64,000 nt of DNA from Polyangiaceae bacterium (GTDB taxonomy: Bacteria > Myxococcota_A > Polyangia > Polyangiales > Polyangiaceae): contig JABTUA010000001.1 of the NCBI GenBank assembly GCA_015075635.1, positions 434,001 through 498,000 on the forward strand, written 5' to 3'. Numbering within the stretch: the first letter of the stretch is position 1; every line of letters begins with the position of its first letter. Position numbers and translations under genes: made by a program. This document shows positions 25,971 to 34,838 of this stretch, one piece after another. The notes beneath the pieces are model-generated. The model did not search any database and was not told the origin of the DNA. It was given only the letters and a program-made list of their open reading frames with translations.

Positions 25971-27170
25971 ATGGATTGGCAGCTTCGGCCGCTGCTGCTG
26001 GCTTGTCTGGGTTTCGCGTGCACGCCCGACGCCTTCGACTACGGCGAAGGCGCAGCGGGTGCCTCGAGCTGCCACGAAGACGGCTGCAAGGACCCGTGCC
26101 CGCCCGGCACGAAGGAAGGCCCGAGCGGGAGCTGCGAGCCGGCCTGCGGGGCGTGGCAGGCGAGCCTCTCCATCCCGTCACCTGGTGCCTTGGTCGCGGC
26201 CGCCGCCAGAGTGTACGCAGTGGGTACGAGCGACGACGACGACGGTCGGCCTGCGCAAGGCTTGGTGCAGCCGGTGGACGCCTGCGGCGGCACGCTGGCG
26301 GACGCCATCCTACCGCTGTCCGACAAGGGCTCGTCGCTCGGCGCCGCCGCGGCAAACGGGGACGTGCTGGTGCTAGCCGGCGCGAACGAAGGCCAGATGT
26401 CGCTGGCGGAGCTCGAGCTCGGAACCGGCACCGCGAAGGCCACGCACGCGCTCGGCTCGCTGCCGCCGGACTCGGTGGTGAACGACGTGTCAGCGAGCGG
26501 CGCCGGGGCCTGGGCCGTGGGCAGCTCCAAGACCAGCGGCGCCTGGTTCGCTCGACTCTCGTCCGGCGCCGCCTGCTCGGCGCTCGCGAGCGGAGCCACG
26601 AGCGCCACCGCGGTCGCAGCGCTCTCGGACGGCGCGCTGCTCGTGCTCGAGCTCGGCGGCAAGCTGCGCGTGGCCCGGGTGGGCGCCGGCGGCTGCGGCG
26701 CTCCCAGCTTCACCTCGCCGGAGCTCGCGCTGCCCGGCGCCGACTCCGCGAGCGCGCGAGATCTCCTGGTCATCGACTCGTCGGCATACCTGGTCGGCCA
26801 CGCACGGGCCGGCGCCGGGGAGCCGTTCGGCTTCGTGGCTCGGCTCGACGTTTCGAGCGGCGCCGTCGAGAAGCTCGCACGCTGGGATCCCGGTCCGGGA
26901 GCAGAGGCGCTCCACGCCGTGGTCGCGGTCGGCTCGCGACTCTACGCCGGCGGGGTGAGCGGAGCCGCGCTCCCCGACGACGAAGCGAGCGGCAACGCCG
27001 GCGTCGTCGCCTGGGCTCTGCCTCTGGAGAACGACGCCGCTCCGATCTGGACCGAACAGCTGAAGGCGAGGCGCGTGCGCGGCCTGGCCGAGAACGGCAG
27101 CTCCCTGTTCGCGCTGGCCTCGACCAGCACCGGAGTCTCCACCCTGGTGAGCTTCGCGCTCGCGGACTGA
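25971..27170 (+). CDS. Secreted lipoprotein of unknown function
   Basis: The mature protein starts after a lipobox (LLACLGFAC) and has an N-terminal Cys-rich stretch (SCHEDGCKDPCPPGT...CEPACGAW). About 330 residues of repetitive beta-rich sequence follow, resembling a propeller, with motifs such as VYAVGTS, DVLVLAGA, AYLVGHA and RLYAGGVS. A GATAAT -10-like hexamer at 25953-25958 argues for ATG 25971 over ATG 25959, because transcription would begin between them. It is divergent from the kinase gene and convergent with the malic enzyme gene. Confidence 0.75.
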   Translation: MDWQLRPLLLACLGFACTPDAFDYGEGAAGASSCHEDGCKDPCPPGTKEGPSGSCEPACGAWQASLSIPSPGALVAAAARVYAVGTSDDDDGRPAQGLVQPVDACGGTLADAILPLSDKGSSLGAAAANGDVLVLAGANEGQMSLAELELGTGTAKATHALGSLPPDSVVNDVSASGAGAWAVGSSKTSGAWFARLSSGAACSALASGATSATAVAALSDGALLVLELGGKLRVARVGAGGCGAPSFTSPELALPGADSASARDLLVIDSSAYLVGHARAGAGEPFGFVARLDVSSGAVEKLARWDPGPGAEALHAVVAVGSRLYAGGVSGAALPDDEASGNAGVVAWALPLENDAAPIWTEQLKARRVRGLAENGSSLFALASTSTGVSTLVSFALAD

Positions 27171-27174
27171 GCCC

Positions 27175-28887
27175 TCACTCCGCGACCAGCTCCGGGTACT
27201 CCGGGAACCACATCTCGCGCCCCACGCGCTCCGCGATCTCGTCGTCCGTGAGCGGCTCGCACGCTCCCTCGTCCCGAGCCCCACGCGCGACGGCTTCGGC
27301 GATCGCCCGCGCGATCTGCCGCAGCTCGCGCTGGGGCGGGTACAGCTCACCTTCGGCCAGATCCGCGGCGCCGACGCAGGTCGCCAAGGTCTCGGCGGCG
27401 CGCAGGAACATCGCGTCCGACACCCGACGCGCGCCGCACGCCAGGATGCCCAGGCCGACCCCCGGGAACACGAACACGTTGTTCGCCTGCGCGATGCGCC
27501 GGCTCTTGCCCTCGACCGTCACCGGCGGGAACGGGCTGCCGGTAGCTACCAGCGCGCGGCCCTCCGACCAGCGCAGCACGTCCTCGGGCCTCGCCTCGCA
27601 CTTCGAGGTGGGGTTCGAGAGCGGCAAGATCATCGGACGCTCGCAGGTCCGCGCCATCTCGCGCACCACGCTCTCGGTGAACAGTCCGGGGGTGGCCGAG
27701 GCGCCGATCAGCACCGTGGGTCGCAGCGCCCGAACGACCTCGAGCAGGCTCTTGCTCCGCTCCGCGTCCAGCCCCGCAGCCTCGGCCTCCTGCTCCGACC
27801 AGGCCACGCTGCGCTTGTACTCGTCGCGTAGGTTCCGGCCTTCGACGACCAGGCCACAGCTGTCGAGCACGGCGACCGGCGCGTGCTTCGCGCCCGGCTG
27901 CGGGCCGGCGCGCTCGAACGCCGCGATCAACTGCCGTGCGGTGCCGACCCCGGCGGCGCCGGCGCCCAGGATCACGATGCGCTGCTGCGCCAGGGTCTCG
28001 CGCTTGGCGCGGCACGCAGCCAGGACACCCGCCATCACGACCGCAGCGGTGCCTTCGATGTCGTCGTTGAAGGAGGGCAGCCGATCGCGGTAGCGCTCCA
28101 TCAACAGAAAGGCGTTGCCCTTCTTGAAGTCCTCCCACTGAAGGACGGCGCTCGGCATCTCGGCGCGGATGGCCGCGACCAGCTCCTCGACGAGCTCGAG
28201 GTAAGGCTCGCCGCGCAGCCGGGGCTGCCGGAACCCCAGGTACTGTGGATCGCGGAGCAGGCTCTGGTTGTCCGTACCCACGTCCAGGCTCATGGGCAAG
28301 ACCTGGGAAGGGTGGATCCCCGCCGCTACGGTGTAGAGCGCGAGCTTGCCGATGGGGATGCCCATGCCACCGGCGCCCAGGTCGCCGAGGCCCAGGATGC
28401 GCTCGTTGTCGGTGAGCACGATCAGCCGCACGTCACCCGTGGCGGCGTTCGAGAGCACCTGCCGCACGCGGCCCTTGTGCTCCGGAGTGATCCACACGCC
28501 GCGACCCCGCCGAAACAGCCGGCTGTAGTGCTGGCACGCCTGCCCGACCGTGGGCGTGTACACGACCGGCAGGAGCTCCTCCAGGTTCTCCAGCACCACG
28601 CGGTGGAAGAGCGTCTCGTTGCGGTCCTGGAGCGAGGTCAGGAACACGTAGCGCTGAAGGGCCTCCGTCTTGTTGCGTGCGTTGTCGATGGCGCGCAGCA
28701 CCTGCTGGCCGACGCTCGAGACGGCGTGCGGGAACAGCCCCTCGAGCTGGAACGTGCGCCGCTCTTCCGCGGAGAAGGCGCTGCCTTTGTTCAAGAGCCC
28801 ATGCGCGATCAGCGCGCGGCCCCGCAGGCTGGTGTGCGCCCGCCACTTGCCGCGCGCGTCGCGCTCGAATCGGACCTCGGAGCTCAT
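27175..28887 (-). CDS. maeA: NAD-dependent malic enzyme
   Basis: The 570-residue protein is a full-length malic enzyme of the large (MaeA/eukaryote-like) type. It oxidatively decarboxylates malate to pyruvate with NAD. Visible are the N-terminal signature VVYTPTVGQACQ, the catalytic Lys region GDLGAGGMGIPIGKL, the metal-binding FNDDIEGTAAVV, the nucleotide turn VILGAGAAGVGTA, and the late motifs LSNPTSKCE and FPGVGLG. The choice of NAD over NADP is inferred from family. It starts one codon upstream of, and overlaps, the deacetylase gene. Confidence 0.94.
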   Translation of the reverse strand: MSSEVRFERDARGKWRAHTSLRGRALIAHGLLNKGSAFSAEERRTFQLEGLFPHAVSSVGQQVLRAIDNARNKTEALQRYVFLTSLQDRNETLFHRVVLENLEELLPVVYTPTVGQACQHYSRLFRRGRGVWITPEHKGRVRQVLSNAATGDVRLIVLTDNERILGLGDLGAGGMGIPIGKLALYTVAAGIHPSQVLPMSLDVGTDNQSLLRDPQYLGFRQPRLRGEPYLELVEELVAAIRAEMPSAVLQWEDFKKGNAFLLMERYRDRLPSFNDDIEGTAAVVMAGVLAACRAKRETLAQQRIVILGAGAAGVGTARQLIAAFERAGPQPGAKHAPVAVLDSCGLVVEGRNLRDEYKRSVAWSEQEAEAAGLDAERSKSLLEVVRALRPTVLIGASATPGLFTESVVREMARTCERPMILPLSNPTSKCEARPEDVLRWSEGRALVATGSPFPPVTVEGKSRRIAQANNVFVFPGVGLGILACGARRVSDAMFLRAAETLATCVGAADLAEGELYPPQRELRQIARAIAEAVARGARDEGACEPLTDDEIAERVGREMWFPEYPELVAE

Positions 28888-29690
28888 GCGTCTTGTTTGC
28901 CCTCTGCTCCGTCGAGCAGCTCCGAGACCGTCACCGTCCGGAGCCCTCGGTCTTCCAGCTCTTCCAGCAGCCGCGGCAGGATCTCCACGCTCGCTGGCTC
29001 GAAATCGTCTCGCTCCGCCGAATCGTGCAACAGCACGATGGCGCCGTCGACGAGCTTCTCCTCGATGCGCCGGTAGACCACGTCGGCGTCCGCCGGCCCC
29101 AGACCATCCATGCCCCGCGCCGACCAGGCGATGACCCGCACGCCGGCCCGCTTGGCTCCGGCCGCCGTGCGCGAGCTCAGGTAGCCGACCGGCGGCCGGA
29201 ACAGGCCGGGACGGGTGCCGACGGCCTGTTCGACCGCCTGCTGCGTGCGGGCGATGTCGTCGGCCACGTACTTCGGGGGTTTCAGTGAGTACAGTCGGTC
29301 GTGGGCGAAGCCGTGCAGGCCGAGCTCGTGCCCCGCCTCGTGGATCTCGCGGACCACGTCGGCGTGCGCGAGCGCCTTCCTGCCCACCACGAAGAACGTG
29401 GCCCGGTGTCCCCCCCGCTCCAGGATCTGGAGGACCTTACGGGTCGTCCGCGGGTTCGGCCCGTCGTCGAAGGTCAGGGCCACGGCCTTCTGGCCGGGCT
29501 CGCCCCGCCACTCGACGTCGCCGTACATCTCGAGCTGAGGCCAGAGCACCCCCACCGTGCAGAGCGCGGCGTAGGACAAAAATGCACATACCGCGACCCA
29601 GGTCGGCAGCGGCTCGACGAGCAGCGTGCGCCCGAGCAGCGCGAGCCCGCCGATGCTCGCGACCCACAACACGATTCGAGCGGGGGGCAT
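28884..29690 (-). CDS. Membrane-anchored polysaccharide deacetylase (NodB domain)
   Basis: Two N-terminal hydrophobic segments are followed by a carbohydrate esterase family 4 domain. Motif 1 is TFDDGPN with the catalytic and metal Asp, motif 2 is HGFAHD (in place of the usual H-S/T-x2-H), motif 3 is RPPVGY, and LLHDS is the late His motif. It should remove acetyl groups from an envelope or extracellular glycan. The change at motif 2 from HSxxH to HGFAHD keeps both His residues. The gene overlaps the malic enzyme start by 4 nt, an operon that mixes metabolism and envelope functions. Confidence 0.88.
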   Translation of the reverse strand: MPPARIVLWVASIGGLALLGRTLLVEPLPTWVAVCAFLSYAALCTVGVLWPQLEMYGDVEWRGEPGQKAVALTFDDGPNPRTTRKVLQILERGGHRATFFVVGRKALAHADVVREIHEAGHELGLHGFAHDRLYSLKPPKYVADDIARTQQAVEQAVGTRPGLFRPPVGYLSSRTAAGAKRAGVRVIAWSARGMDGLGPADADVVYRRIEEKLVDGAIVLLHDSAERDDFEPASVEILPRLLEELEDRGLRTVTVSELLDGAEGKQDA

Positions 29691-29694
29691 GACC

Positions 29695-30252
29695 TCAGTG
29701 CTTCGTGGCCTTCTGCGCGGCTTCCGCTTCCGCCTCTTCTTCTTCCAGCGCTTCGTCGAGCGCTGCGCGCGGGGGCGCCTCCGCCGCGCCGTCGCCGGCG
29801 ACGCGCTTCTTCTCCGCCGGAGCCGGCGGCTCCCCGGTGTTGTCGAGCTCGTAGAACAGCGCGAGCGCCGTCGAGATCAGCGGCAAGCTCGCGAGGGGCA
29901 GCTGACCCACGGTGCCCCGGCCCAGCTCTCCCAGATCGAGGCTCACGTTCAGCCATTTGCGGATCGCGAACATGGCCGCCGCCCCGATCAGCGCGCCGAC
30001 CCCGGCCTTGAGCCCCGCCTCGATGCGCGCGTCCCGCTCCCAGATGGCCCGGCCCGCGAACAGGCCCGTCAGCGCGCCCGAGAGCACCGCCGCGACGTAG
30101 GCGGCCCAGGCCGCGAACACCGGCATGCCCAGGCCGAAGACCACCAGAGCGCCCAGCGCTCCGCCGACCACGACGCCTTTGACCAGACCGAACAACGCGC
30201 GCTTCAGCACGGTGGCGATAAGGTTCCCCTCGCGAGGTCGGCCGTCAAGCAC
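29695..30252 (-). CDS. Hypothetical inner-membrane protein
   Basis: The 185-residue protein has four hydrophobic, Gly/Ala-rich segments (for example VVVGGALGALVVFGLGMPVF and AYVAAVLSGALTGLFAGRA) and a charged Glu/Ala-rich C-terminal tail (EALEEEEAEAEAAQKA). No family is recognised. The longest frame begins at a GTG at 30252; a GTG at about 30210 (reading MLKRALFGLVKG) is an equally plausible start. It lies 4 nt upstream of the deacetylase gene and is probably co-transcribed with it. Confidence 0.65.
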   Translation of the reverse strand: MLDGRPREGNLIATVLKRALFGLVKGVVVGGALGALVVFGLGMPVFAAWAAYVAAVLSGALTGLFAGRAIWERDARIEAGLKAGVGALIGAAAMFAIRKWLNVSLDLGELGRGTVGQLPLASLPLISTALALFYELDNTGEPPAPAEKKRVAGDGAAEAPPRAALDEALEEEEAEAEAAQKATKH

Positions 30253-30285
30253 GAGGCCGATTGCGGGCTATGGTAGGCCCCCTCC

Positions 30286-32046
30286 GTGCTCTTCAACACC
30301 CTCGCCTACGCGAAGTTCTTCGCCCTCGTGTTCGTGGTGGCGTGGGTGATCGCCAGCCGTCGTTGGGTGTTGCTCCTGCCGTGGTTCGCGCTGGGCGCCT
30401 ACGCGCTGTCGCGGCCGCTCACGCCCACGAGCCTGGGCATCTCGGCCAGCGCCTTCGCGCTGACCTTCGCGCTCTGCCGCCGCGAGCAGCACGACGCCGT
30501 GCCGCCGGCGCGGGTCGCCGCCGTTGCCGTGCTGGTCAACTTCGCGGCGCTCTGCTGGCTCACCTTCCGGGACTTCGGCCGCGATCCGCTGACCTTGGGC
30601 CTGGCCACCATCGGTCTGCCGGTACCGAAGCTGTCGACCCTGAGCGTGGCTGGCGCGCTCGTCGCCCCCGTCCTCTTGTTCGCGCTGGTCCGCGCCAAGA
30701 AGGTGCGGCTCCTGTTCATCCTGGGCGCGAGCTACGTCTTCTACGCGCACTGGGATTGGCGCTTCTTGCCGCTGATCTGGGGCTCGTCGACCGTGGACTG
30801 GCTGCTCGGCCACGCCATCGCGCGCGCCAGGACCGAGCGCGCCCGGAAGCTATGGCTGATCGGCACGGTGATCCTGAACCTGGGCGTGCTCGGCGTCTTC
30901 AAGTACTTCAACTTCGGCATCGATACCGCCAGCGCCGTGCTCGCCCAGGTCGGCGTCCAGGTGCCGGAGGTGGCGCTGCGCATCGCGCTCCCGGTCGGGG
31001 TCAGCTTCTTCACCTTCGAGTCGATGAGCTACGTCATCGACGTCTATAGGCGCCATATCGAGCCGCAGAAGAGCTACGTCGAGTACCTGGCGTTCGTGGC
31101 CTTTTTCCCCCACCTGGTGGCGGGGCCCATCGTGCGCCCGCGCGACCTCTTGCCACAGCTCGCCGGCCCCGCGCGCTGGAACGTCGCCGAGGGAAGCGAG
31201 GCCCTGTTCCTGATCGCGACCGGCCTGCTGAAGAAGATCGCCATCGGCGACTACCTCGCGCTGAACCTGGTCGATCGGGTGTTCGACGCTCCGATCCAGT
31301 ACTCCGCGCTCGAGTGTTACGCCGCCGTGCTGGGCTACGCGGTGCAGATCTACTGCGACTTCTCCGGCTACACCGACATCGCCATCGGCTCGGCGCTCCT
31401 GCTCGGCGTGCGCTTCCCGCTGAACTTCGACTCGCCCTACAAGGCGCCGAACATCCAGGACTTCTGGCGCCGCTGGCACATCTCGCTCTCCACCTGGCTG
31501 CGCGACTACCTGTACGTACCGCTGGGCGGCAATCGCAAGGGCGAGGTCCGCACGTACGTGAACCTGATGCTCACCATGCTGCTCGGCGGCCTCTGGCACG
31601 GCGCGAGCTGGACCTTCGTGGTTTGGGGCGGCATCCACGGCGCCGCGCTGGCGGTGACGCGGGCCTACACCGAGTGGCGCGGGCGCCTCGACGTCCCCAA
31701 GCGGAGCGCACCGTGGGTACACGCGCTGTCGGTGTTGGGCACCTTCCACCTGGTCTGCGCGGCCTGGATCTTCTTCCGCGCGGAGACCTTCGCCAAGGCG
31801 GCCACGGTGTTCACCCAGCTCGGCACGCTCACCAGCTATCACCCCAACCTGCCGGCGCCCGTGGTGGGCATGCTCGCCCTGGGCCTGGTCTCGCACTGGA
31901 CGCCGGAACGCGCGTACCAGCGCGCCCGGCGGATCTTCTGCGAAATGCCGGCGCCGGCCCAGGGAATGGCGCTGTTCTGCGTGGGCCTCGCGCTTTCTGC
32001 CATGGCCACGGCGGACGCGGTACCCTTCGTCTACTTCCAGTTCTGA
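30286..32046 (+). CDS. MBOAT family membrane O-acyltransferase (AlgI-like)
   Basis: The 586-residue polytopic protein has the AlgI/DltB-type MBOAT signatures: a membrane-embedded FFPHLVAGPIVRP, YCDFSGYTDIAIG, FWRRWHISLSTWLRDYLYVPLGG, and the active-site His in LLGGLWHGASWTF. These enzymes transfer acyl groups to secreted polysaccharide or other extracytoplasmic acceptors. No AlgJ/AlgX-like partner is adjacent, but a polysaccharide deacetylase lies just upstream on the other strand. Residues 1-130 carry extra hydrophobic segments before the usual core. Confidence 0.92.
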   Translation: MLFNTLAYAKFFALVFVVAWVIASRRWVLLLPWFALGAYALSRPLTPTSLGISASAFALTFALCRREQHDAVPPARVAAVAVLVNFAALCWLTFRDFGRDPLTLGLATIGLPVPKLSTLSVAGALVAPVLLFALVRAKKVRLLFILGASYVFYAHWDWRFLPLIWGSSTVDWLLGHAIARARTERARKLWLIGTVILNLGVLGVFKYFNFGIDTASAVLAQVGVQVPEVALRIALPVGVSFFTFESMSYVIDVYRRHIEPQKSYVEYLAFVAFFPHLVAGPIVRPRDLLPQLAGPARWNVAEGSEALFLIATGLLKKIAIGDYLALNLVDRVFDAPIQYSALECYAAVLGYAVQIYCDFSGYTDIAIGSALLLGVRFPLNFDSPYKAPNIQDFWRRWHISLSTWLRDYLYVPLGGNRKGEVRTYVNLMLTMLLGGLWHGASWTFVVWGGIHGAALAVTRAYTEWRGRLDVPKRSAPWVHALSVLGTFHLVCAAWIFFRAETFAKAATVFTQLGTLTSYHPNLPAPVVGMLALGLVSHWTPERAYQRARRIFCEMPAPAQGMALFCVGLALSAMATADAVPFVYFQF

Positions 32047-32049
32047 GCC

Positions 32050-32442
32050 ATGTCCGAAGACGCCGACGAGACCCCTAGCGAGCCGCCGCCCGAGCAGCGG
32101 AAGAAGCGCAAGAAGAAGAAGCGACCGCCCGAGCCCGTCGCCAGCGCCCCAGCGCGCCCAGAGCTCGACGCCGCCGGTCGCGAGCGCCCGCGCTTCTTGC
32201 TCTCGTTCCCCAGCGATCCCGACCTGGATCGCCTGGTCGAAGCGTTCGAGCGCGGTGACTTCGCCACGGTACGCGCCGACGCACCAGCGCTGGCCGAACG
32301 CACGGAAGATGAACGCGTGCGCGACGCCGCCCTCGAGCTGCGCCGGCGAATCGATCCGGATCCTCTGATCAAGTACCTGCTCCTGGCCTCGGCCGTCCTC
32401 CTGTTCGTCCTGGTGATGCATGCGTACACGCACAAGCCTTGA
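32050..32442 (+). CDS. Small tail-anchored hypothetical protein
   Basis: The 130-residue protein has a basic, Lys-rich low-complexity N-terminus (RKKRKKKKRPPEP), a short helical region, and one C-terminal membrane segment (YLLLASAVLLFVLVMHAY). It therefore looks like a tail-anchored inner-membrane protein. It starts 3 nt after the MBOAT stop, and its 3' end overlaps the next gene by 23 nt. No function is recognised. Confidence 0.7.
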   Translation: MSEDADETPSEPPPEQRKKRKKKKRPPEPVASAPARPELDAAGRERPRFLLSFPSDPDLDRLVEAFERGDFATVRADAPALAERTEDERVRDAALELRRRIDPDPLIKYLLLASAVLLFVLVMHAYTHKP

Positions 32443-33031
32443 GCTCGTGGCCGCCGCGAGCCTCGCCTGCGCCTGCGGCGGCGGCCCGGTCGCGCAGAAC
32501 GACAGCAAGCTCGGGCCCACGAAGCCCGCCATCACCGACGTCGAGCGCTACATGCCGCTGAAGGCCGACACGGTCTACGCCTTCGAGACGTTGATCGAGA
32601 ACAGCGGCGAGAAGGGCGTGCTCATGATGCACGTCGAGCGCCCGCGCCCGAACCAAGCGGTGCTCACCGTGGGCGGAAAGGCCCAGCGCCTGGACCTCGA
32701 GAAGCAGGGCATCCGCCTGGCCAACGGCGGCTGGCTGCTCAAGGCTCCGCTCGCCGTCGCCGCGCACTTCAAGGGCCAGTTCGGCGAGGTCGTGGTGCGC
32801 AGCATCGACGCCTCTGTCGAGGTCCCCGCGGGGCGCTTCTCGGGCTGCGTCGAGACCATCGAGGAGAGCCCGGCGGTCAAGAAGCGCGTGGTCACGGTGT
32901 TCTGCCCGGACATCGGCATCGTCTCCCTCGACGCCGAGGGCAGCGTGGGCGACGACTACGGGCACGAACGCGCCGTGCTGCGCTCCTACGGCCCGCGCGT
33001 GGACATCAACTCGCTGCCGCCCGAGAAGTAG
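32420..33031 (+). CDS. Lipoprotein of unknown function
   Basis: The N-terminus (LELVAAASLACACGGG) contains a lipobox. The remaining roughly 180 residues are beta-rich (VYAFETLIENSGEKGVLMMHVE, PAGRFSGCVETIEES, VTVFCPDIGIVSLD). This pattern is reminiscent of small envelope lipoproteins in which a PxGxFxxCxxxxE segment precedes a late GxGxV region. The start lies inside the previous gene, so the two are probably coupled. Two cysteines in the mature domain could form a disulfide. Confidence 0.72.
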   Translation: MRTRTSLELVAAASLACACGGGPVAQNDSKLGPTKPAITDVERYMPLKADTVYAFETLIENSGEKGVLMMHVERPRPNQAVLTVGGKAQRLDLEKQGIRLANGGWLLKAPLAVAAHFKGQFGEVVVRSIDASVEVPAGRFSGCVETIEESPAVKKRVVTVFCPDIGIVSLDAEGSVGDDYGHERAVLRSYGPRVDINSLPPEK

Positions 33032-33037
33032 AAGCGA

Positions 33038-34186
33038 TCAGGCCCGAGCCACCACTCCGCCGCCGTTGGTCTTGGCGGCGCGCTTGGCCTCGGCGTGGGT
33101 GACCTCGCCGTACACCAGACCGCCGTGCACGATGGTCGGGCTGAGCCCGGGAGCCAGCGGGCTCGGCGTGATCTCGCTCGAAGGGAACATCTGCACGAAG
33201 CCCGGCGCGCGGTTCACGCGATCGACCAGCGTCTTCTCGAGGATCATCGAGGTGTACTGCGTCGCGCCCAACTCCGGCGTGTTCGCGTTCAGGATCACGT
33301 CCAGGTCCTGGAGCCGCGCCGTGCGCGCCAGGCCGGCGATGCGGCTCTCGTGCGGCGTCCAGTTGTCGGCGGCGGTCCCGTTCTCGCTGCAGCCCCACAC
33401 ACCGTCCGGAGTGTTGAAGAACAGGGTTTGGTTGCCGCTGGTGTGGCCCGGCGTGCGCAAGAGCATCACGCCGTCCCCGAGCTGGAGGTCGCCGTCGGTG
33501 AGCACCACCCGGTCGGTGCGAACGCCCGTCTTGCCGTCGGCGACGAACCAGGCGCGCTGCATCGGGTGCAGGTCGTCCCAGTCGTCCCACTCCGGGCGCG
33601 GCGCCAGGAGCTTCGCGTTGGGGAAGCGCGTCGGGTGCGCGGCGTCCGTGGTGCCGAGCAGGCTGCGCAGGTCCTGGGTGTGGAAGTGGTCGAATGCGAC
33701 GTAGTCCACCGACTCGCGCGTGACGCCCAGGGCCGAGAGCTGGCGCTCCAGCGGGTCGAAGCGTTTCGAGAGCAGGTTGAAGGCGATGTAGTCGCCGACC
33801 TGCCGGATGGTGCGCTCGAAGAACGGTGTCTTGCGCGCCGCCACGTCGTCGGTGGGGTTGAAGAGCAGCGTCTTGAGCTCGCCGCGCTGCAGGAACTGCA
33901 CGAGCAGGCAGCGATGCGTCATGATCACGTAGGGCGCCGGCGAGAGCGGCGCGCTCCAGAACGCGTACTTGGTCGGGTAGCCGAGCGTGGTGATGGGCAG
34001 CGAGCGCACGCTGACCACCCGCGGGCCGCGCACCACGCGCTCGCGCAGGCCTTCGGCGGCCTTGCGCACCGCGCGCAGCTTCGGCCCGTGGCCGCTGACC
34101 TGCCAGGCCTGATCCAGATCAGCGAGCGGGACGAGCTCGTCTGCGCGGCCGAACCCCTCGCGTGTCACGATCTCCGAACCTGTCAT
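33038..34186 (-). CDS. Metallo-beta-lactamase-fold protein with altered metal motif
   Basis: The 382-residue protein has the MBL fold in its centre: VDYVAFDHFHTQDLRSL corresponds to the HxHxDH metal motif, and LLRTPGHTSGNQTLFF to the second metal His. The motif reads H-F-H-T-Q-D in place of H-x-H-x-D-H, so the usual Asp is Gln and the last His is Asp. Either the metal set is rearranged or the protein is not a classical hydrolase. There is no signal peptide. It stands alone, convergent with the lipoprotein gene. Confidence 0.7.
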   Translation of the reverse strand: MTGSEIVTREGFGRADELVPLADLDQAWQVSGHGPKLRAVRKAAEGLRERVVRGPRVVSVRSLPITTLGYPTKYAFWSAPLSPAPYVIMTHRCLLVQFLQRGELKTLLFNPTDDVAARKTPFFERTIRQVGDYIAFNLLSKRFDPLERQLSALGVTRESVDYVAFDHFHTQDLRSLLGTTDAAHPTRFPNAKLLAPRPEWDDWDDLHPMQRAWFVADGKTGVRTDRVVLTDGDLQLGDGVMLLRTPGHTSGNQTLFFNTPDGVWGCSENGTAADNWTPHESRIAGLARTARLQDLDVILNANTPELGATQYTSMILEKTLVDRVNRAPGFVQMFPSSEITPSPLAPGLSPTIVHGGLVYGEVTHAEAKRAAKTNGGGVVARA

Positions 34187-34255
34187 CGTTCCCTCCGGCC
34201 GAGTGCTTAACGCCGCCGGGGCGGCGTGTCATCCGTGCCGGACCCCGAAGCTCGC

Positions 34256-34714
34256 TCAGGTCCCGGCGTCCAGGTCACCGAGGATGATGGTCACCGTCAC
34301 GGTCTCGAGGCACTTGTCGGGATCCTCTTTTGCGCCGAGATCCTTCACGATCGTGTCGTAGCCAGTCGCGGTGAGCGTGACCTTGGCCGCGCCCTGCGTC
34401 CAAAGCTCGCAGTCGATCTGGCTCACGTCTTTGCCCGCGTCACCGCCGTCGGGGGCGTCGGTGTGGCAGAGCACGTTCTCCTGCCCCGTGTCCCCTTGGT
34501 CCAGCCGGTAGCTCTCGACCCCGGCGCCGTACTTCACCTCCAGCATGGTGTCCGGGGGCAGCGGACCGGACGCTGCACGCAAGGTCAGCCGGAACGCTGG
34601 AACGACCTTGCACTGCTTCGAATCGGGGCCGCCGTCCTCGGAGCAAGCTGCGGCGAGCAGGGCTGTCGAGCACAGCGCCGCCGCCAAGAGCCCGGTCCGC
34701 CGGAAGCAAGTCAT
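34256..34714 (-). CDS. Small lipoprotein of unknown function
   Basis: The 152-residue protein has a signal peptide with lipobox LLAAAC and a mature, beta-rich domain with paired cysteines (KQCKVV, VLCHTD, DCELW, DKCLET) and a Gly/Asp-rich loop. No family is recognised. It is a single gene with short intergenic gaps on both sides; nothing else is seen in 34715-34838. Confidence 0.68.
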   Translation of the reverse strand: MTCFRRTGLLAAALCSTALLAAACSEDGGPDSKQCKVVPAFRLTLRAASGPLPPDTMLEVKYGAGVESYRLDQGDTGQENVLCHTDAPDGGDAGKDVSQIDCELWTQGAAKVTLTATGYDTIVKDLGAKEDPDKCLETVTVTIILGDLDAGT

Positions 34715-34838
34715 CGCGAAGTGTCGCGTGATCTAGGCCGAGACGGCTGTCTTCGCAAGCAGGCAGGCATCGCCGGTCATTCTCGTGGGTATTCGCTGCT
34801 CCCGTCGATCGCGATCCGATCGTGCCGGGCAAGTCGAC

